Of a stretch of DNA of 64,000 nt, positions 29,601 to 33,962 are shown piece by piece. The stretch is from Antrihabitans stalagmiti. Lineage in GTDB: Bacteria; Actinomycetota; Actinomycetes; Mycobacteriales; Mycobacteriaceae. The stretch lies in the NCBI RefSeq assembly GCF_016482825.1, contig NZ_JAEMNV010000002.1:682001-746000 (forward strand). The letters run 5' to 3'. A program made the translations under genes and the position numbers. Within the stretch, counting starts at the first letter, position 1. Every line of letters begins with the position of its first letter. The notes under the pieces were generated by a model. That model made no database searches. It was not told the origin of the DNA and saw nothing but the letters and a program-made list of their open reading frames with translations.

Positions 29601-30407
29601 CCTCAACAGCGCGGCCAGCTCGTCGCCACCGAACGCAGTCGAAGGTGCAACGACCAGACATGCTCCCGACGTGAATGCCAGCAACAACTCGAGCACCGAC
29701 ACGTCGAAGCTCGGTGAACAGACATGCAGCATCCGCGAATCCGCGGTGACGCCGTAGTGCTCCCGTTCTGCCGCAGCCACCGGACCGAGTCCCGTGTGCG
29801 TCACGACGACGCCCTTCGGCAGACCTGTCGAGCCCGACGTGTAGATGATGTAAGCCGCGTCCTCGGGATGCAGCGTCCGCAGTCTGTCTCGGTACGTCAC
29901 CGGAGCGTCGAGCGCCGCGTCGATGCGCGCTGACGACTCAGCGTCGTCGAGTACGAACCACGGGATCGAGTCGGGGAGGCCGTCCCGGTGCGAACCGACG
30001 GTGATACCGAGCGCGGCACCGGAATCGCCGACCATGTGCGCAATGCGGTCCGCTGGATAGGTCGGGTCGACGGGCACAAATGCACCGCCCGCTTTCGCAA
30101 TTGCCCATACGGACAACACAGACTCGATCGACCGAGTAACTCCGATCGCGACAACAGTGCCTGGACCCACTCCGTCGGCGATGAGCACGCGCGCCAATCT
30201 CGACGACAAGGCGTCGAGTTCCCGGTAGGTCAGGGTCCGGCCTTCGTACGTGATCGCAGGTGCATCACCGGAGGATTCGACAGCCGCCGTCAGAAGCTGC
30301 GGCAGGAGAAGCGCACTGGACTTACGCCGCCTGGTTCCGCGCGCAGCGGGCCTTTCCCTCCGCGCTTCGCCTCGTGCCTTCCGTTCGCCTGACTCAGACG
30401 TGCTCAT
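13722..30407 (-). CDS. NRPS2: A-T-E-C-A-T-E-C-A-T-C-A-T-C-pseudoA
   Basis: Middle subunit of the assembly line, about 5,561 aa. Order: A1-T1-E1, C2-A2-T2-E2, C3-A3-T3, C4-A4-T4, C5, then a truncated A-like domain. T domains before E carry LGGDS and the others LGGNS. C2 and C3, which follow E domains, have the SPLQ/APLQ...LLFHA sequence of D-accepting C domains; C4 and C5 have LSLAQQRMW, as L-accepting domains do. Its first A domain has no C partner, which must come from NRPS1. I start at ATG 30407: the frame is open back to 30704, but that part runs through repeats and does not look coding. The tail right after the start is strongly basic (RKARGEARRERPAARGTRRRK). One residue is confidently Thr. 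Cytosolic; needs phosphopantetheinylation, for which no gene is in view. Confidence 0.93.
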   Translation of the reverse strand: MSTSESGERKARGEARRERPAARGTRRRKSSALLLPQLLTAAVESSGDAPAITYEGRTLTYRELDALSSRLARVLIADGVGPGTVVAIGVTRSIESVLSVWAIAKAGGAFVPVDPTYPADRIAHMVGDSGAALGITVGSHRDGLPDSIPWFVLDDAESSARIDAALDAPVTYRDRLRTLHPEDAAYIIYTSGSTGLPKGVVVTHTGLGPVAAAEREHYGVTADSRMLHVCSPSFDVSVLELLLAFTSGACLVVAPSTAFGGDELAALLRSERVSHVLITPGALATVDPAGLEDLRVVVVAGDSFGPELVARWSSGRDFHNGYGPTEATILATSSAPLRPGEPITIGSAIPGVATLVLDHRLRPVPLGVAGELYLAGAQLAQGYHGRWGLTAERFVANPFGEPGARMYRTGDLVRVTETSTDGTTSRVIEYMGRNDFQVKIRGFRIELGEVDAALSTHDQVEFAVTVGHTSDAGAVSLVSYVLAPHGNTLDTDELITFVSEILPRHMVPSAIMVLDEVPLTPVGKLDRKALPAPVFASEAEFRAPRTPVEQTIADVFAEVLGVSQVGVDDSFFSLGGDSIVSIQVVSRAKARGVVFTPRDVFEHRTVAGLAAVAESADSATAAKELVELSGGGVGWMPLLPFGRLLVERGGSYSRYNQTIPLELPAGIDRIGVVSTIAAVVDKHDVLRSRLISDERGWGMDVAEPNAVDVGPWVHRVELSESTSDDEFAERASAEFDSALGRLDPEAGVMVQFVWLDFGATRSGRLLVVAHHLVVDGVSWRILVPDFVSAWAQVSAGARPELAPVGTSLRRWAHGLAEEAASQTRTAELALWQSILDGPDPTLGSRPFDNAIDTVSTVERLEVAVPVEVTKAVLTVVPDRFYGGVNDGLVTALALAVAQWRRKRGVTETSTLLQLEGHGREEDVVPGADLSRTVGWFTSVYPVRLDVGGIDLDAAFAGADAVGTAVKAVKEQLLSVPDSGMGFGMLRFLNEATGAELSGKGSGQISFNYLGRISAGDIPSGMGDLGWLPAGDLGSLNAPGDADMPANKTIDINAIVTETEAGAALRATFAYPVGAIAESEVQSLAELWVEALSALATHVADPVAGGRTPSDLLLKGAQQREIDQWEEQFPALVDAWPLAPLQSGLLFHALLAATSVDVYTAQVVLALKGIVDSNRLRNAGQAVLDRYPNLRTAFIADESGSAVQIVLSEIEIPWTEVDLTDHPDRDAEFERLLIVDRTTRFDLADPPAIRFMLVTLGGGDFRLVVTNHHILLDGWSMPLLMKDLLFLYAASGDSSVLPPVRPYRNYLAWLADQDLDASVNTWRSALAGVTDPTMVAPIERGREITSLSGEYRFELNEQTTARLVTLAAELGVTVNTVVQVVWGILLSRLTGRDDVVFGATVSGRPPELSGVESMVGLFINTIPVRVQYQPTESAADLLSRVQAEQADLLGHHYLGLAQIHAAAGVGAEFDSLLVFESYPVDTAGIAAANTIDGMAITGVDMTTITHYPLTLLAVLSGELEFTFQYLSDLYDESDVVALALKVTRILEAIVADPAVAVADIDLLDAAERALVVDEFNATANPVDPAATIVSLFDAQVSSTPDVVAVTFGQESLTYAEFDKRVNQLARHLISIGVGPESLVALGMRRSTELLVAMYAVAKAGGGYVPLDPDHPAERTGYVVETAAPVCVLTVSADGFAAETDVPVLHIDELDVSTFSPGPVTDADRIAPLRPANSAYVLFTSGSTGRPKGVAVSHASVVNQLLWITAEYGIGPADVVLQKTPVTFDVSVWELFGTLITGGRLVIAAPDGHRDPDYLAAVIAAEGVTMTSFVPSMLSVFAENVSAESVISLRAVLIAGEALVESTVAELRAVSSAGAYNLYGPTEFTVHATHYAIDGSEHGAVPIGRAVWNAQALVLDERLRPAPVGVAGELYMAGTQLARGYYGRPDLTSDRFIANPFGPAGSRLYRTGDLVRWNKAGALQYLGRTDFQVKVRGLRIELGEIETTLSRHDSVRQAAVIVYSDEHIGDQLVGYVVAAAGVDLDPTALINDVARELPGYMVPAKVLVLDTMPLNPSGKLDRKALPAPVFEGATDFRAPRNPTEQTIAEVFAEVLGLPRVGVDDSFFALGGDSIVSIQVVSRAKARGIVFSPRDVFEHRTVAGLAAVASAADAGPATVLAELDGGGVGELPLLPVVRYMVDRGRFDRFNQTLTLELPAGIDSDGVVSTIGAVVDHHDMLRSRLFADADGQWHLEVLPVGSVEAASLVQRVEFGADNLESLAAEATEAALTRLDPAAGVVLQFVWLDPSDALGGKGRLIVVAHHLIVDGVSWRILIPDFVAAWAQISAGATPTLPAVGTSVRRWAHALADAAQEPARRAELPVWQQISATADPALGDRAFDPLIDTAATVQSVRVQLAADVTEALLTVVPEAFRGGVNDALLAALGLALAKWRANRGVDSTAALIRLEGHGREEGVAPGADISRTVGWFTSVYPVSVDVDGIDLDDALAGGLSAATALKAVKEQLRVVPDNGIGYGLLRYLDADSAPSLPDRVPGQIGFNYLGRISAADLPEGVGELGWIPASDLGDVPALPDSDMPAMAAVDINAIVVGGSLSATFAYPSTLLDEAAVDELATLWRTALESIVTAAQLPGAAGLTPSDVPLARTVQTDIELWEKQFPAVSDIWPLSPLQAGFLFHASLAAASVDVYTSQVVLKLEGAVDRKRLRTAGQALLDLHANLRTAFVTGSGGSPVQIVLETVAIAIPWAEVDLSSAADQDAEFEDILEQDRKDRFDLASPPLIRFTMVSLGEGNFRLIVTNHHILLDGWSMPLLMKDLLVLYATSGDATVLPAVRSYRNYLAWLAAQDEAESLEAWRTALAGVVEPTSLAPVEPGREIATLSGEYTFALDSATTSRLTAFAADRGVTVNTVVQFVWGLLLGRYTGRDDVVFGTTVSGRSPELAGVESMVGLFINTVPVRVQLNSGRSAADTLDGLQRDQSDLLAHQYVGLAQIHDAVGAAAEFDTLLVYESYPVDTAGIAAANSIEGMRVTGVDMTTVTHYPLTLLAVLGAELEFTFQYLNDLFDESAVAALGAKLLRIVETVVENPAVAVGDIELLDADERALVLEGFNATEHAVDEAATVVSLFDKQVAATPDAVAVTFGTESLTYAEFAARVNRLARYLISQGVGPESLVALGMRRSVDMVVAMYAVLQAGGAYVPLDPDHPAERTGYVLDTAAPICVLTTAADGVAVAVDVPVISVDTVDLAAFSDAVLTDGDRLAPLRPSNAAYVIFTSGSTGRPKGVAVSHGSVVNQLLWITTEYGLGSSDVVLQKTPSTFDVSVWELFGTLVTGGRLVVATPDGHRDPVYLADVIAAEGVTMTSFVPSMLSVFVASVAAGQIDSLRTVLIAGEALPGATVAALRRVSSAAAFNLYGPTEFTVHATHRAVDDDTVSSVPMGGPVWNAQALVLDERLHPVPVGVAGELYLAGRQVARGYFGRADLTSDRFVANPYGESGSRLYRTGDLVRWSAAGDLQYLGRTDFQVKVRGLRIELGEIETALLRQSGVRQSAVIVHADSALGDQLVGYVVADAGADLDPAALTDAIAGDLPVYMVPSTLLVLDAMPLNPSGKLDRKALPAPVFVSEAAFRAPSSPVEQAIADVFAEVLGLQRVGVDDSFFALGGNSLLATHVAARVGAALDTQVPVRVLFEGPTVGRLAALVEKHSGSGGRTPLTAQPRPDRVPLSLAQQRMWFLNRFEPESAAYNIPVAVRLSGDLDVDALRLAIGDLVDRHEVLRTSYPEFDGEGWQRISPRSDVHPQLDVVAVAEADVPARIASLISAGFDVTVAPPFRVELLQCSEREFVLVFVVHHISADGFSMAPLTRDVMVAYVERSHGRDVEWPPLAVQYADYSLWQRALLGNETDEGSLLAEQLSYWTSELAELPEQLDLPTDHVRPATSSYRGANVAFEISAEVHQRLNEIARKQNSTLFMVVHAALAVLLARLSGTRDITIGTPIAGRGEAELDRLVGMFVNTLVLRTDIDPAAPFEALLADVRETDVRAFGHADVPFERLVEQLDPDRSAARHPLFQVALAFQNMSSPSLDLPGLAVSGVEFDVPVAKFDLQFTLAEVGDDIAGSGLSGVISYATDLFEEQTVSTFAQRFATILGAVAAESRRAVGDIELLSAAELALLPGPSAAHGAMGATLVELIDEQVRLRPDAVAVRFDGTSTTYGELSAQANRLARRLIAEGVGPETLVAVAIERSAELIVALLAVIETGAGYLPIDVTYPKQRLEFVLSDAAPACILTTSSEQEKVPSTDVPTLAIDSLELSEFSSAVISDDERLRPLRPDNTAYVIYTSGSTGVPKGVAVAHRNVVELFSNAQPAFGFDENDVWTLFHSFAFDFSVWEIWAALATGGSVVVVDYLTSRSPDQFLNLLRREQVTVLNQTPSAFYQLAEADRANPSDDLALRYIVFGGEALDLRQLRRWYERHADDAPRLVNMYGITETTVHVSYLELDRKLAQETSSSVIGTGLPGLGVYVLDSRLRQVPVGVPGEMYVTGQQLSRGYLGRTGLTAGRFVANPFGPAGTRMYRTGDVARWNANGQLEYAGRSDQQVQLRGFRIELGEIESALLRYDGIAQAVALIRTDEHAGQRLIGYVVPEAGRHAAIDTAELRTFVGGFLTGYMVPDVLVALEALPLTPNGKLDRNALPAPEFVSDTVFREPGTPIEQTVAEVFATLLGAERVGVDDDFFSLGGNSLVATRAVARLNEALDAQLGVRELFESPSVGALAARVVRGSGGGVRRGPARVDRPDHVPLSLAQQRMWVLNRIDPDSAAYNIPLAIKLSGDLNVEALILAIGDVIERHESLRTRYPVEDVVPYQDILGAAEVIAGLELSVIDDSDVYPSIVELVSRGFDVAERAPLRAKLYRVAPGEYVFAMVVHHISADGASMAPLARDMMVAYAARVAGGAPEGSPLEVQYADYTLWQRELVGTVDQEGSIAAAQLAYWKQALAGAPDQLALPSDRPRPVQPTMAGGSVAFTVPAEVHAQLVAIAHAHNASLFMVVHAGLAVMLARMSGTTDISIGTPIAGRGEQALDDLVGMFVNTLTLRTRIDLAAGFSAVVDQARDADLSAFANADLPFEELVDELGAARAQSYHPLFQVAMAFQNLEPVHLELPGLSVSALDTGDLAAKFDLQLTIEGRHNEDGSPGELDAIFTYAKDLFDESTAAGFGRRLVRIFETVGNNPDATVGDIDIFDAAEREQLAAADRAVTATAAPTESSSGTTLTQQLVSAVEDGPDAPALAIGEDEVSYQELDQRSSQLARVLIEHGSGPGSGVLVALDRSVDSVIAGWAVLKAGAAIVAVDPAHAEVASSGVGTPIGVTRAAYRASLDGVAGPAGVTTWVVLDDDETATQIAEQSARPITYANRLRPLRGDDPAIVVGAGTDTGLVVSFDSLATVVDRARATLAVDYDSRLLYVGGVNSPAAVVEFVLAGTTGAALVVAEVESDGSDLGDVLEQDWVTHLFASVELLSGVTAPELPDLVAVVAIGDNAHAADVSLGGNYDVVEFAGSLPDWLAT
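16030..19235 (-). other. NRPS2 module 4: C-A-T, predicted L-Thr
   Basis: The C domain has HHISADG, L-accepting. The A code reads DFWNVGMVHK, one step from the classic Thr code DFWNIGMVHK, with the [11 protein letters not shown] signature. T is [10 protein letters not shown]. Confidence 0.85.
19240..22425 (-). other. NRPS2 module 3: C-A-T (same code as module 2)
   Basis: The C domain has NHHILLDG, D-accepting after the E of module 2. The A code is again DVWSLALVHK, T is [10 protein letters not shown], and there is no E, so the same amino acid should be incorporated as L. Confidence 0.82.
22430..27050 (-). other. NRPS2 module 2: C-A-T-E (D-residue, unassigned)
   Basis: The C domain has NHHILLDG and is of the D-accepting kind. 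The A code is DVWSLALVHK, identical to module 3. [11 protein letters not shown] is followed by E with HHLIVDG and EGHGRE. Confidence 0.82.
27055..30407 (-). other. NRPS2 module 1: A-T-E (D-residue, unassigned)
   Basis: Begins with A rather than C. The A code read against GrsA positions is DVLLVAGILK, with FDVSVLE at the start of the pocket; not assignable by me. The T domain has [10 protein letters not shown] and the E domain has HHLVVDG and EGHGRE, so the residue should be D. Confidence 0.82.
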
Positions 30408-30617
30408 CGACCACACCGGAAGATGTTGCGGGAGTGGAAAGACTGCATCGAGTTGAGTCACCTTTCTGGAACGCACAGGTATGGACGCCAACCGGGCCCC
30501 CATAAGCCTCTTAAAGGCTACAGACCGGCTCCAACGCGGGGGCTCGCTTGGTCCTCGAGTTGTATCGCTGCCGGTCACCGCGGTGTTGCAAGACAAGGGT
30601 GTGAGATAGGTCCACAG

Positions 30618-30781
30618 TGACATTGCCGTCGCTTCGCTCGGTGACATTGCCTCCGCTTCGCTCCGGGTGTTCGCAGCCCTAAAGACACGGCCTTCCCTCC
30701 TCAACTCGCTGTGACATTGCCGTCGCTTCGCTCCGGGTGTTCGCTGCCCTTAAGACACGGCCTTCCCTCCTCGACTCGCTG
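30618..30781. repeat. 70-bp direct repeat, two copies plus 24-bp partial
   Basis: Two copies at 30642-30711 and 30712-30781 differ at only a few bases and share the exact period of 70. Each starts TGACATTGCC and ends CTCGCTG. A partial third copy of 24 bases lies at 30618-30641. Confidence 0.9.
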
Positions 30782-30928
30782 CGCTCGCTCGTCAGTCCAC
30801 GCCGTGCCGGGCCGCTCACGCGCTCGCTCGTCAGTCCACGCCGTGCCGGGCCGCTCACGCGCTCGCTCGTCAGTCCACGCCGTGCCGGGCCGCTCACGCG
30901 TCAGTCCACGCCGCGCCGGGCCGCTCAC
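30781..30928. repeat. 39-bp tandem repeat, about 3.8 copies
   Basis: Copies at 30781-30819, 30820-30858 and 30859-30897 are identical; the fourth, 30898-30928, lacks 8 bases and has one substitution. The unit contains GTCAGTCCACGCCGTGCCGG. Copies are directly adjacent with no spacers. Confidence 0.93.
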
Positions 30929-30943
30929 GCGCTGGTGCTGTGG

Positions 30944-32293
30944 TCATGCTGCCGCCCTGCCTGGTCCTGCTCGGTTGTGGGCGGGGACGGGTTGTCGGAA
31001 CGGGTCGACAGTGGCGGGTGGAATGAACCACGGATGACCATCACCACCGATATAGACAACCCACTCCCCGTGATGGATGACCCGGTGATGATGCCCGCAC
31101 AGCATGACCAGATTCACGAGATCGGTTGCGCCGCCATCGATCCAATGCTCGATGTGGTGGACCACACACCACGCCGCGGGACGGCCGCACCCCGGCATCG
31201 CGCACCCCTCGTCCCGCGCCACGACCGCTCGGCGTTGTTTGCCCGGAACCACCCGTTCGGTACGACCGAGATTCACCGGCACATCGGAATCGTCGAGAGT
31301 GATGGCGGTGATGTCGCAGTCGCAGGCGAGCAACCGGGCGGAGACGGTGGAAAACGGACCCAGCCACGCCAAACTCACCCGACCCGCCCGGTCCAGCGTT
31401 GCCCCGGCCGCGACCTGCTCCGCGGTGGCGGGGGCGCAGCGGCAGCCGTCACAATGCCCGCCGTCGGCGAGTTCGCGGACGGAGGCTGTGAGGGCCAGGT
31501 GGGGTTTGACGCCGCCTTCGGCCGGGCCGGCTCCGGAGCCGAGGTAGGCGTCGAGCAGCTCGCCGAACCCGTCCGCACGCCGCCGCGCCGGACTGCGGTC
31601 GTCGGGGGTGCCGTCCACGGCAGGCCGCGGGGCCGACAGACCGGAAAGGGCGGTGTGCAGTTTTTCGGCGGTTTCGATGTCGAAGTCGCCGCGCACGATG
31701 TGCCGTCCAGAACGGTTGCGGGTCACGGTCAGCTGGTTGCGGGTGACATCTTCGGCCATGCAGCCGTCGATGTCGGGGGTACTCAACGCAAGCAACAATT
31801 CCTGCCCGCGGGCCGCCACTTTCGACGGTGGCCCAGCGAGGGCGACGTCGAGCAGGATCTGTTCGGCCGCGGTGCGTGCGGAGGGGTCGAGGTCGGGGCA
31901 GGCGTCGTCGATTGCGGTGATCGCAGTGACGGCGGCGTGGGCGTGTTCGGCGGTGATGTCGCCGACCTGTAGGGCTGCTGCGAGTAGCGGGAGGCTGGTC
32001 AAAGCGTGGGCCAAGGCGACGGTGCGGTTAGCGTGGCCGCGGTCGAGGTGGCCGGAGTTGCTGAGCCAGGCAGCGGTGGAGGAGGCGCCTAATTGCCGGT
32101 TCAGTTCGCGACGATCGATCTCCCCGGCAGCGCGTGTGATGAACCCGTCGATGACGGCGCGGGCAGTGACCATCTCTGCGACGGAGTCGACCAGTTCTTG
32201 ATCGGTGAAGTCGGCGACGTTCAGCGGTGTCAGGCGCATGACCTGCGCTGATACCTCTGCCACAACTACTGTGGTGGTCGCCCCCGATTCCAT
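30944..32293 (-). CDS. DUF222/HNH endonuclease, 13E12 repeat family
   Basis: About 449 aa. The N-terminal two-thirds is the DUF222 region (LVDSVAEMVTARAVIDGFITRAAGEIDRREL onward). The C-terminus is a zinc-type HNH nuclease: CAMPGCGRP, then HHIEHWIDGGATDLVNLVMLCGHHHRVIHHGEW, with Cys pairs to bind zinc and the His-Asn-His metal site. These genes occur in many copies in mycobacteria and rhodococci, where some are SOS-controlled, and are treated as mobile-like. A LexA-like box overlaps the start region. ATG 32293 is preferred as it lies after the box; ATG 32308 would fall inside it. No ribosome-binding site is seen, so the message may be leaderless. It interrupts the NRPS locus, and has no expected role in peptide synthesis. 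Confidence 0.92.
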   Translation of the reverse strand: MESGATTTVVVAEVSAQVMRLTPLNVADFTDQELVDSVAEMVTARAVIDGFITRAAGEIDRRELNRQLGASSTAAWLSNSGHLDRGHANRTVALAHALTSLPLLAAALQVGDITAEHAHAAVTAITAIDDACPDLDPSARTAAEQILLDVALAGPPSKVAARGQELLLALSTPDIDGCMAEDVTRNQLTVTRNRSGRHIVRGDFDIETAEKLHTALSGLSAPRPAVDGTPDDRSPARRRADGFGELLDAYLGSGAGPAEGGVKPHLALTASVRELADGGHCDGCRCAPATAEQVAAGATLDRAGRVSLAWLGPFSTVSARLLACDCDITAITLDDSDVPVNLGRTERVVPGKQRRAVVARDEGCAMPGCGRPAAWCVVHHIEHWIDGGATDLVNLVMLCGHHHRVIHHGEWVVYIGGDGHPWFIPPATVDPFRQPVPAHNRAGPGRAAA

Positions 32294-32296
32294 GAT

Positions 32297-32312
32297 TAGA
32301 ACATACATTCGA
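32297..32312 (-). promoter_or_regulatory. LexA-like SOS box
   Basis: On the minus strand the sequence TCGAATGTATGTTCTA matches 14 of 16 positions of the mycobacterial SOS consensus (TCGAAC-N4-GTTYGA). It ends 3 bases before the endonuclease ATG at 32293. Confidence 0.65.
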
Positions 32313-32339
32313 CCACCGACAGGTTTCGAAAGGCGTTAT

Positions 32340-33602
32340 TCAGCCCGCGGCTGCCACCTTCGCGAACGAAAGCCGCCACATCGCGACCGCAGCAACGCAG
32401 GCGACCGCGGTGGCGACCAGCACCCCGACCGCAAGGGGTCCGTAAACCTCGATCACTATCTTCGGAGGTTCGACCACGTACGCGAAGTTGGTCCTCCACT
32501 CGTACTCCGCAGGCGGAACCGGCGGCGAGATCGTGAAGTACGTCATCGCAAAGGGCACCATCGCCCCGATCAGCGCGTCGGCACGACGAGGCACGCAGGC
32601 ACCAACGGCGTAGCCGACCGCAAGGGGTAGCACAGCGACATAGGCAACCTCGGGAACGCCATCGACCCAGTCGACCAACAGCCCCGAGGCCGTCACCACT
32701 GCGATGACCACCACTCCGGGAGTCGGTTTGCGCACCCGCAACCCGACAGCCAACCCGACGACGACCAACCCGAGTCGCACGCCGAGAGCAACGCCCTCCA
32801 ACTGCCCGATCCACGCGACCTGACTGACGCAAGAAGCCGCCACCGCCAACCCGACCAGCACCACTCGCCCCTCGGGCAGCACACGCGCAGCCAGGATCAC
32901 GCTGCCGCTAGCGACCGCAACCGCAACGGTCCAGGAGCCCACCGATGCCGCAGTCGAGCCGAGCCAAACGTAGGTAAGCAGCAAGACCGCGGCGAGCAGC
33001 GATACAACGCCCACCGATCCCCGAGCAATCAAGGCGAAACCTTCGAAACCATTGCGCCACATAGCAATAAGCAGCACAACACCGACAACCACCAATACCG
33101 ATACCGGCACAGCCGGCTCCGGATAGAAAGGGCCGATACTCACCGACCAGCGTTCGACTCTGCCCCACAACGCCAATTGCACGTGAGCCGAAAACACCGC
33201 TGAGCACAACAGCCCGCCTAGCAAGCCGAGCAGCACAACACTCCGACCGTCCGCCAAACGACCTGCAGCGGCCACAATCAACCCTGCGCCCAGGCCGTTC
33301 ACAGACCCCGATTGCGCCGTCGCAATGTCGACGACCGCCGGCGCAGCAAGAAGACCTGGACCAAGCAGAGCCGCACACCACGTCCATGCAACGGGCAGAC
33401 GTTGCAACAACGCCAGTGCACCCACCGCCGAAACCAGCGCCAGGATCCCGACCCACTGCGGCGTCAACCACCACGGAAACGGCGAAAAGCCGCTCTCCGC
33501 CATCGTGATGTCGTACGGCTCCGAATCCACGACCGCATAACCAGCAACAAACCCACCGAGAACAGCCGCAACGATCGCGACCGCACGATCGAACCGCGTC
33601 AC
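32340..33602 (-). CDS. Polytopic membrane protein, unknown function
   Basis: 420 aa with about 11-13 predicted transmembrane segments, for example near residues 8-25, 48-66, 120-140, 168-184, 195-215 and 390-408. A longer Pro- and aromatic-rich loop (around SPPVPPAEYEWRTNFAYVVEPPK) precedes the last segment and is probably outside. I do not recognise a transporter or enzyme motif. GTG start lies 18 bases after the lipoprotein stop, and the pair follows NRPS1 closely, so the three are likely co-transcribed. It could serve export, acylation or surface anchoring of the peptide; this is inference from position only. Confidence 0.82.
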   Translation of the reverse strand: MTRFDRAVAIVAAVLGGFVAGYAVVDSEPYDITMAESGFSPFPWWLTPQWVGILALVSAVGALALLQRLPVAWTWCAALLGPGLLAAPAVVDIATAQSGSVNGLGAGLIVAAAGRLADGRSVVLLGLLGGLLCSAVFSAHVQLALWGRVERWSVSIGPFYPEPAVPVSVLVVVGVVLLIAMWRNGFEGFALIARGSVGVVSLLAAVLLLTYVWLGSTAASVGSWTVAVAVASGSVILAARVLPEGRVVLVGLAVAASCVSQVAWIGQLEGVALGVRLGLVVVGLAVGLRVRKPTPGVVVIAVVTASGLLVDWVDGVPEVAYVAVLPLAVGYAVGACVPRRADALIGAMVPFAMTYFTISPPVPPAEYEWRTNFAYVVEPPKIVIEVYGPLAVGVLVATAVACVAAVAMWRLSFAKVAAAG

Positions 33603-33620
33603 CCCCGACTACCCGACAAA

Positions 33621-33929
33621 CTACTTCGGCAAAATCCCCGTGAGGTTCACGTTTTTGATCTGCGTTTCCTTGTCGGACTGCACCTGACAGAGCAGAGTGA
33701 CGGCAACCATCGAGGCGTCGACCTGCGTACCGGCCGGCTCGTTGTCGCTGCCGGTGTATTCCTTCAGGAACTTGGTGATCGTCTGGCGCTGTTTGTTCTG
33801 GTCCTGCGTCGCCCATTCGTTGCAGGTGGTGTCACCGCCGTCGTTGAGCGCTACTTCGACGTCGGAACATCCGGAAAGGCAGACGGCAGCAACAGCCGCC
33901 ACCGCAAAGCTCTGAGCCGAACGCTTCAT
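33621..33929 (-). CDS. Small lipoprotein
   Basis: 102 aa. A type II signal peptide ends in the lipobox LSGC, so Cys21 should be lipidated and the protein anchored outside the membrane. Mature sequence is about 80 residues with two further Cys (TTCNEW and LLCQVQ), likely one disulfide. The TCNEW start and Cys spacing faintly recall HdeA/HdeB-like acid chaperones, a weak resemblance. ATG 33929 follows AGGTGG; GTG 33938 would add three residues. It begins 33 bases after the NRPS1 stop and ends 18 before the membrane-protein start, so it is part of the NRPS1 transcript. Confidence 0.82.
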   Translation of the reverse strand: MKRSAQSFAVAAVAAVCLSGCSDVEVALNDGGDTTCNEWATQDQNKQRQTITKFLKEYTGSDNEPAGTQVDASMVAVTLLCQVQSDKETQIKNVNLTGILPK

Positions 33930-33962
33930 CCCAGCCACCTATCTGTGCGTAGAAATCCAAAC

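Larger units (their letters stand above)
30408..30943. other. Repeat-rich intergenic region before NRPS2
   Basis: No gene recognised. It holds two families of tandem repeats (30618-30928) on the side of the endonuclease gene and about 200 bases of ordinary sequence next to NRPS2, which must contain the NRPS2 promoter if the endonuclease transcript does not read through. I see no convincing promoter hexamers. Confidence 0.7.

Noticed and set aside
30408-30704. In-frame upstream extension of NRPS2
   Set aside because: The frame stays open but passes through repeat DNA, has no domain similarity and no ribosome-binding site; the basic tail starting at 30407 is the more likely N-terminus.
30781-30928. 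CRISPR array
   Set aside because: Units are directly adjacent with no unique spacers and no cas genes are nearby.
30737-31972. 411-aa plus-strand frame with a 13-residue repeat
   Set aside because: It reads the 39-bp repeats and then the antisense of the endonuclease gene; the 13-residue period is just 39 divided by 3.
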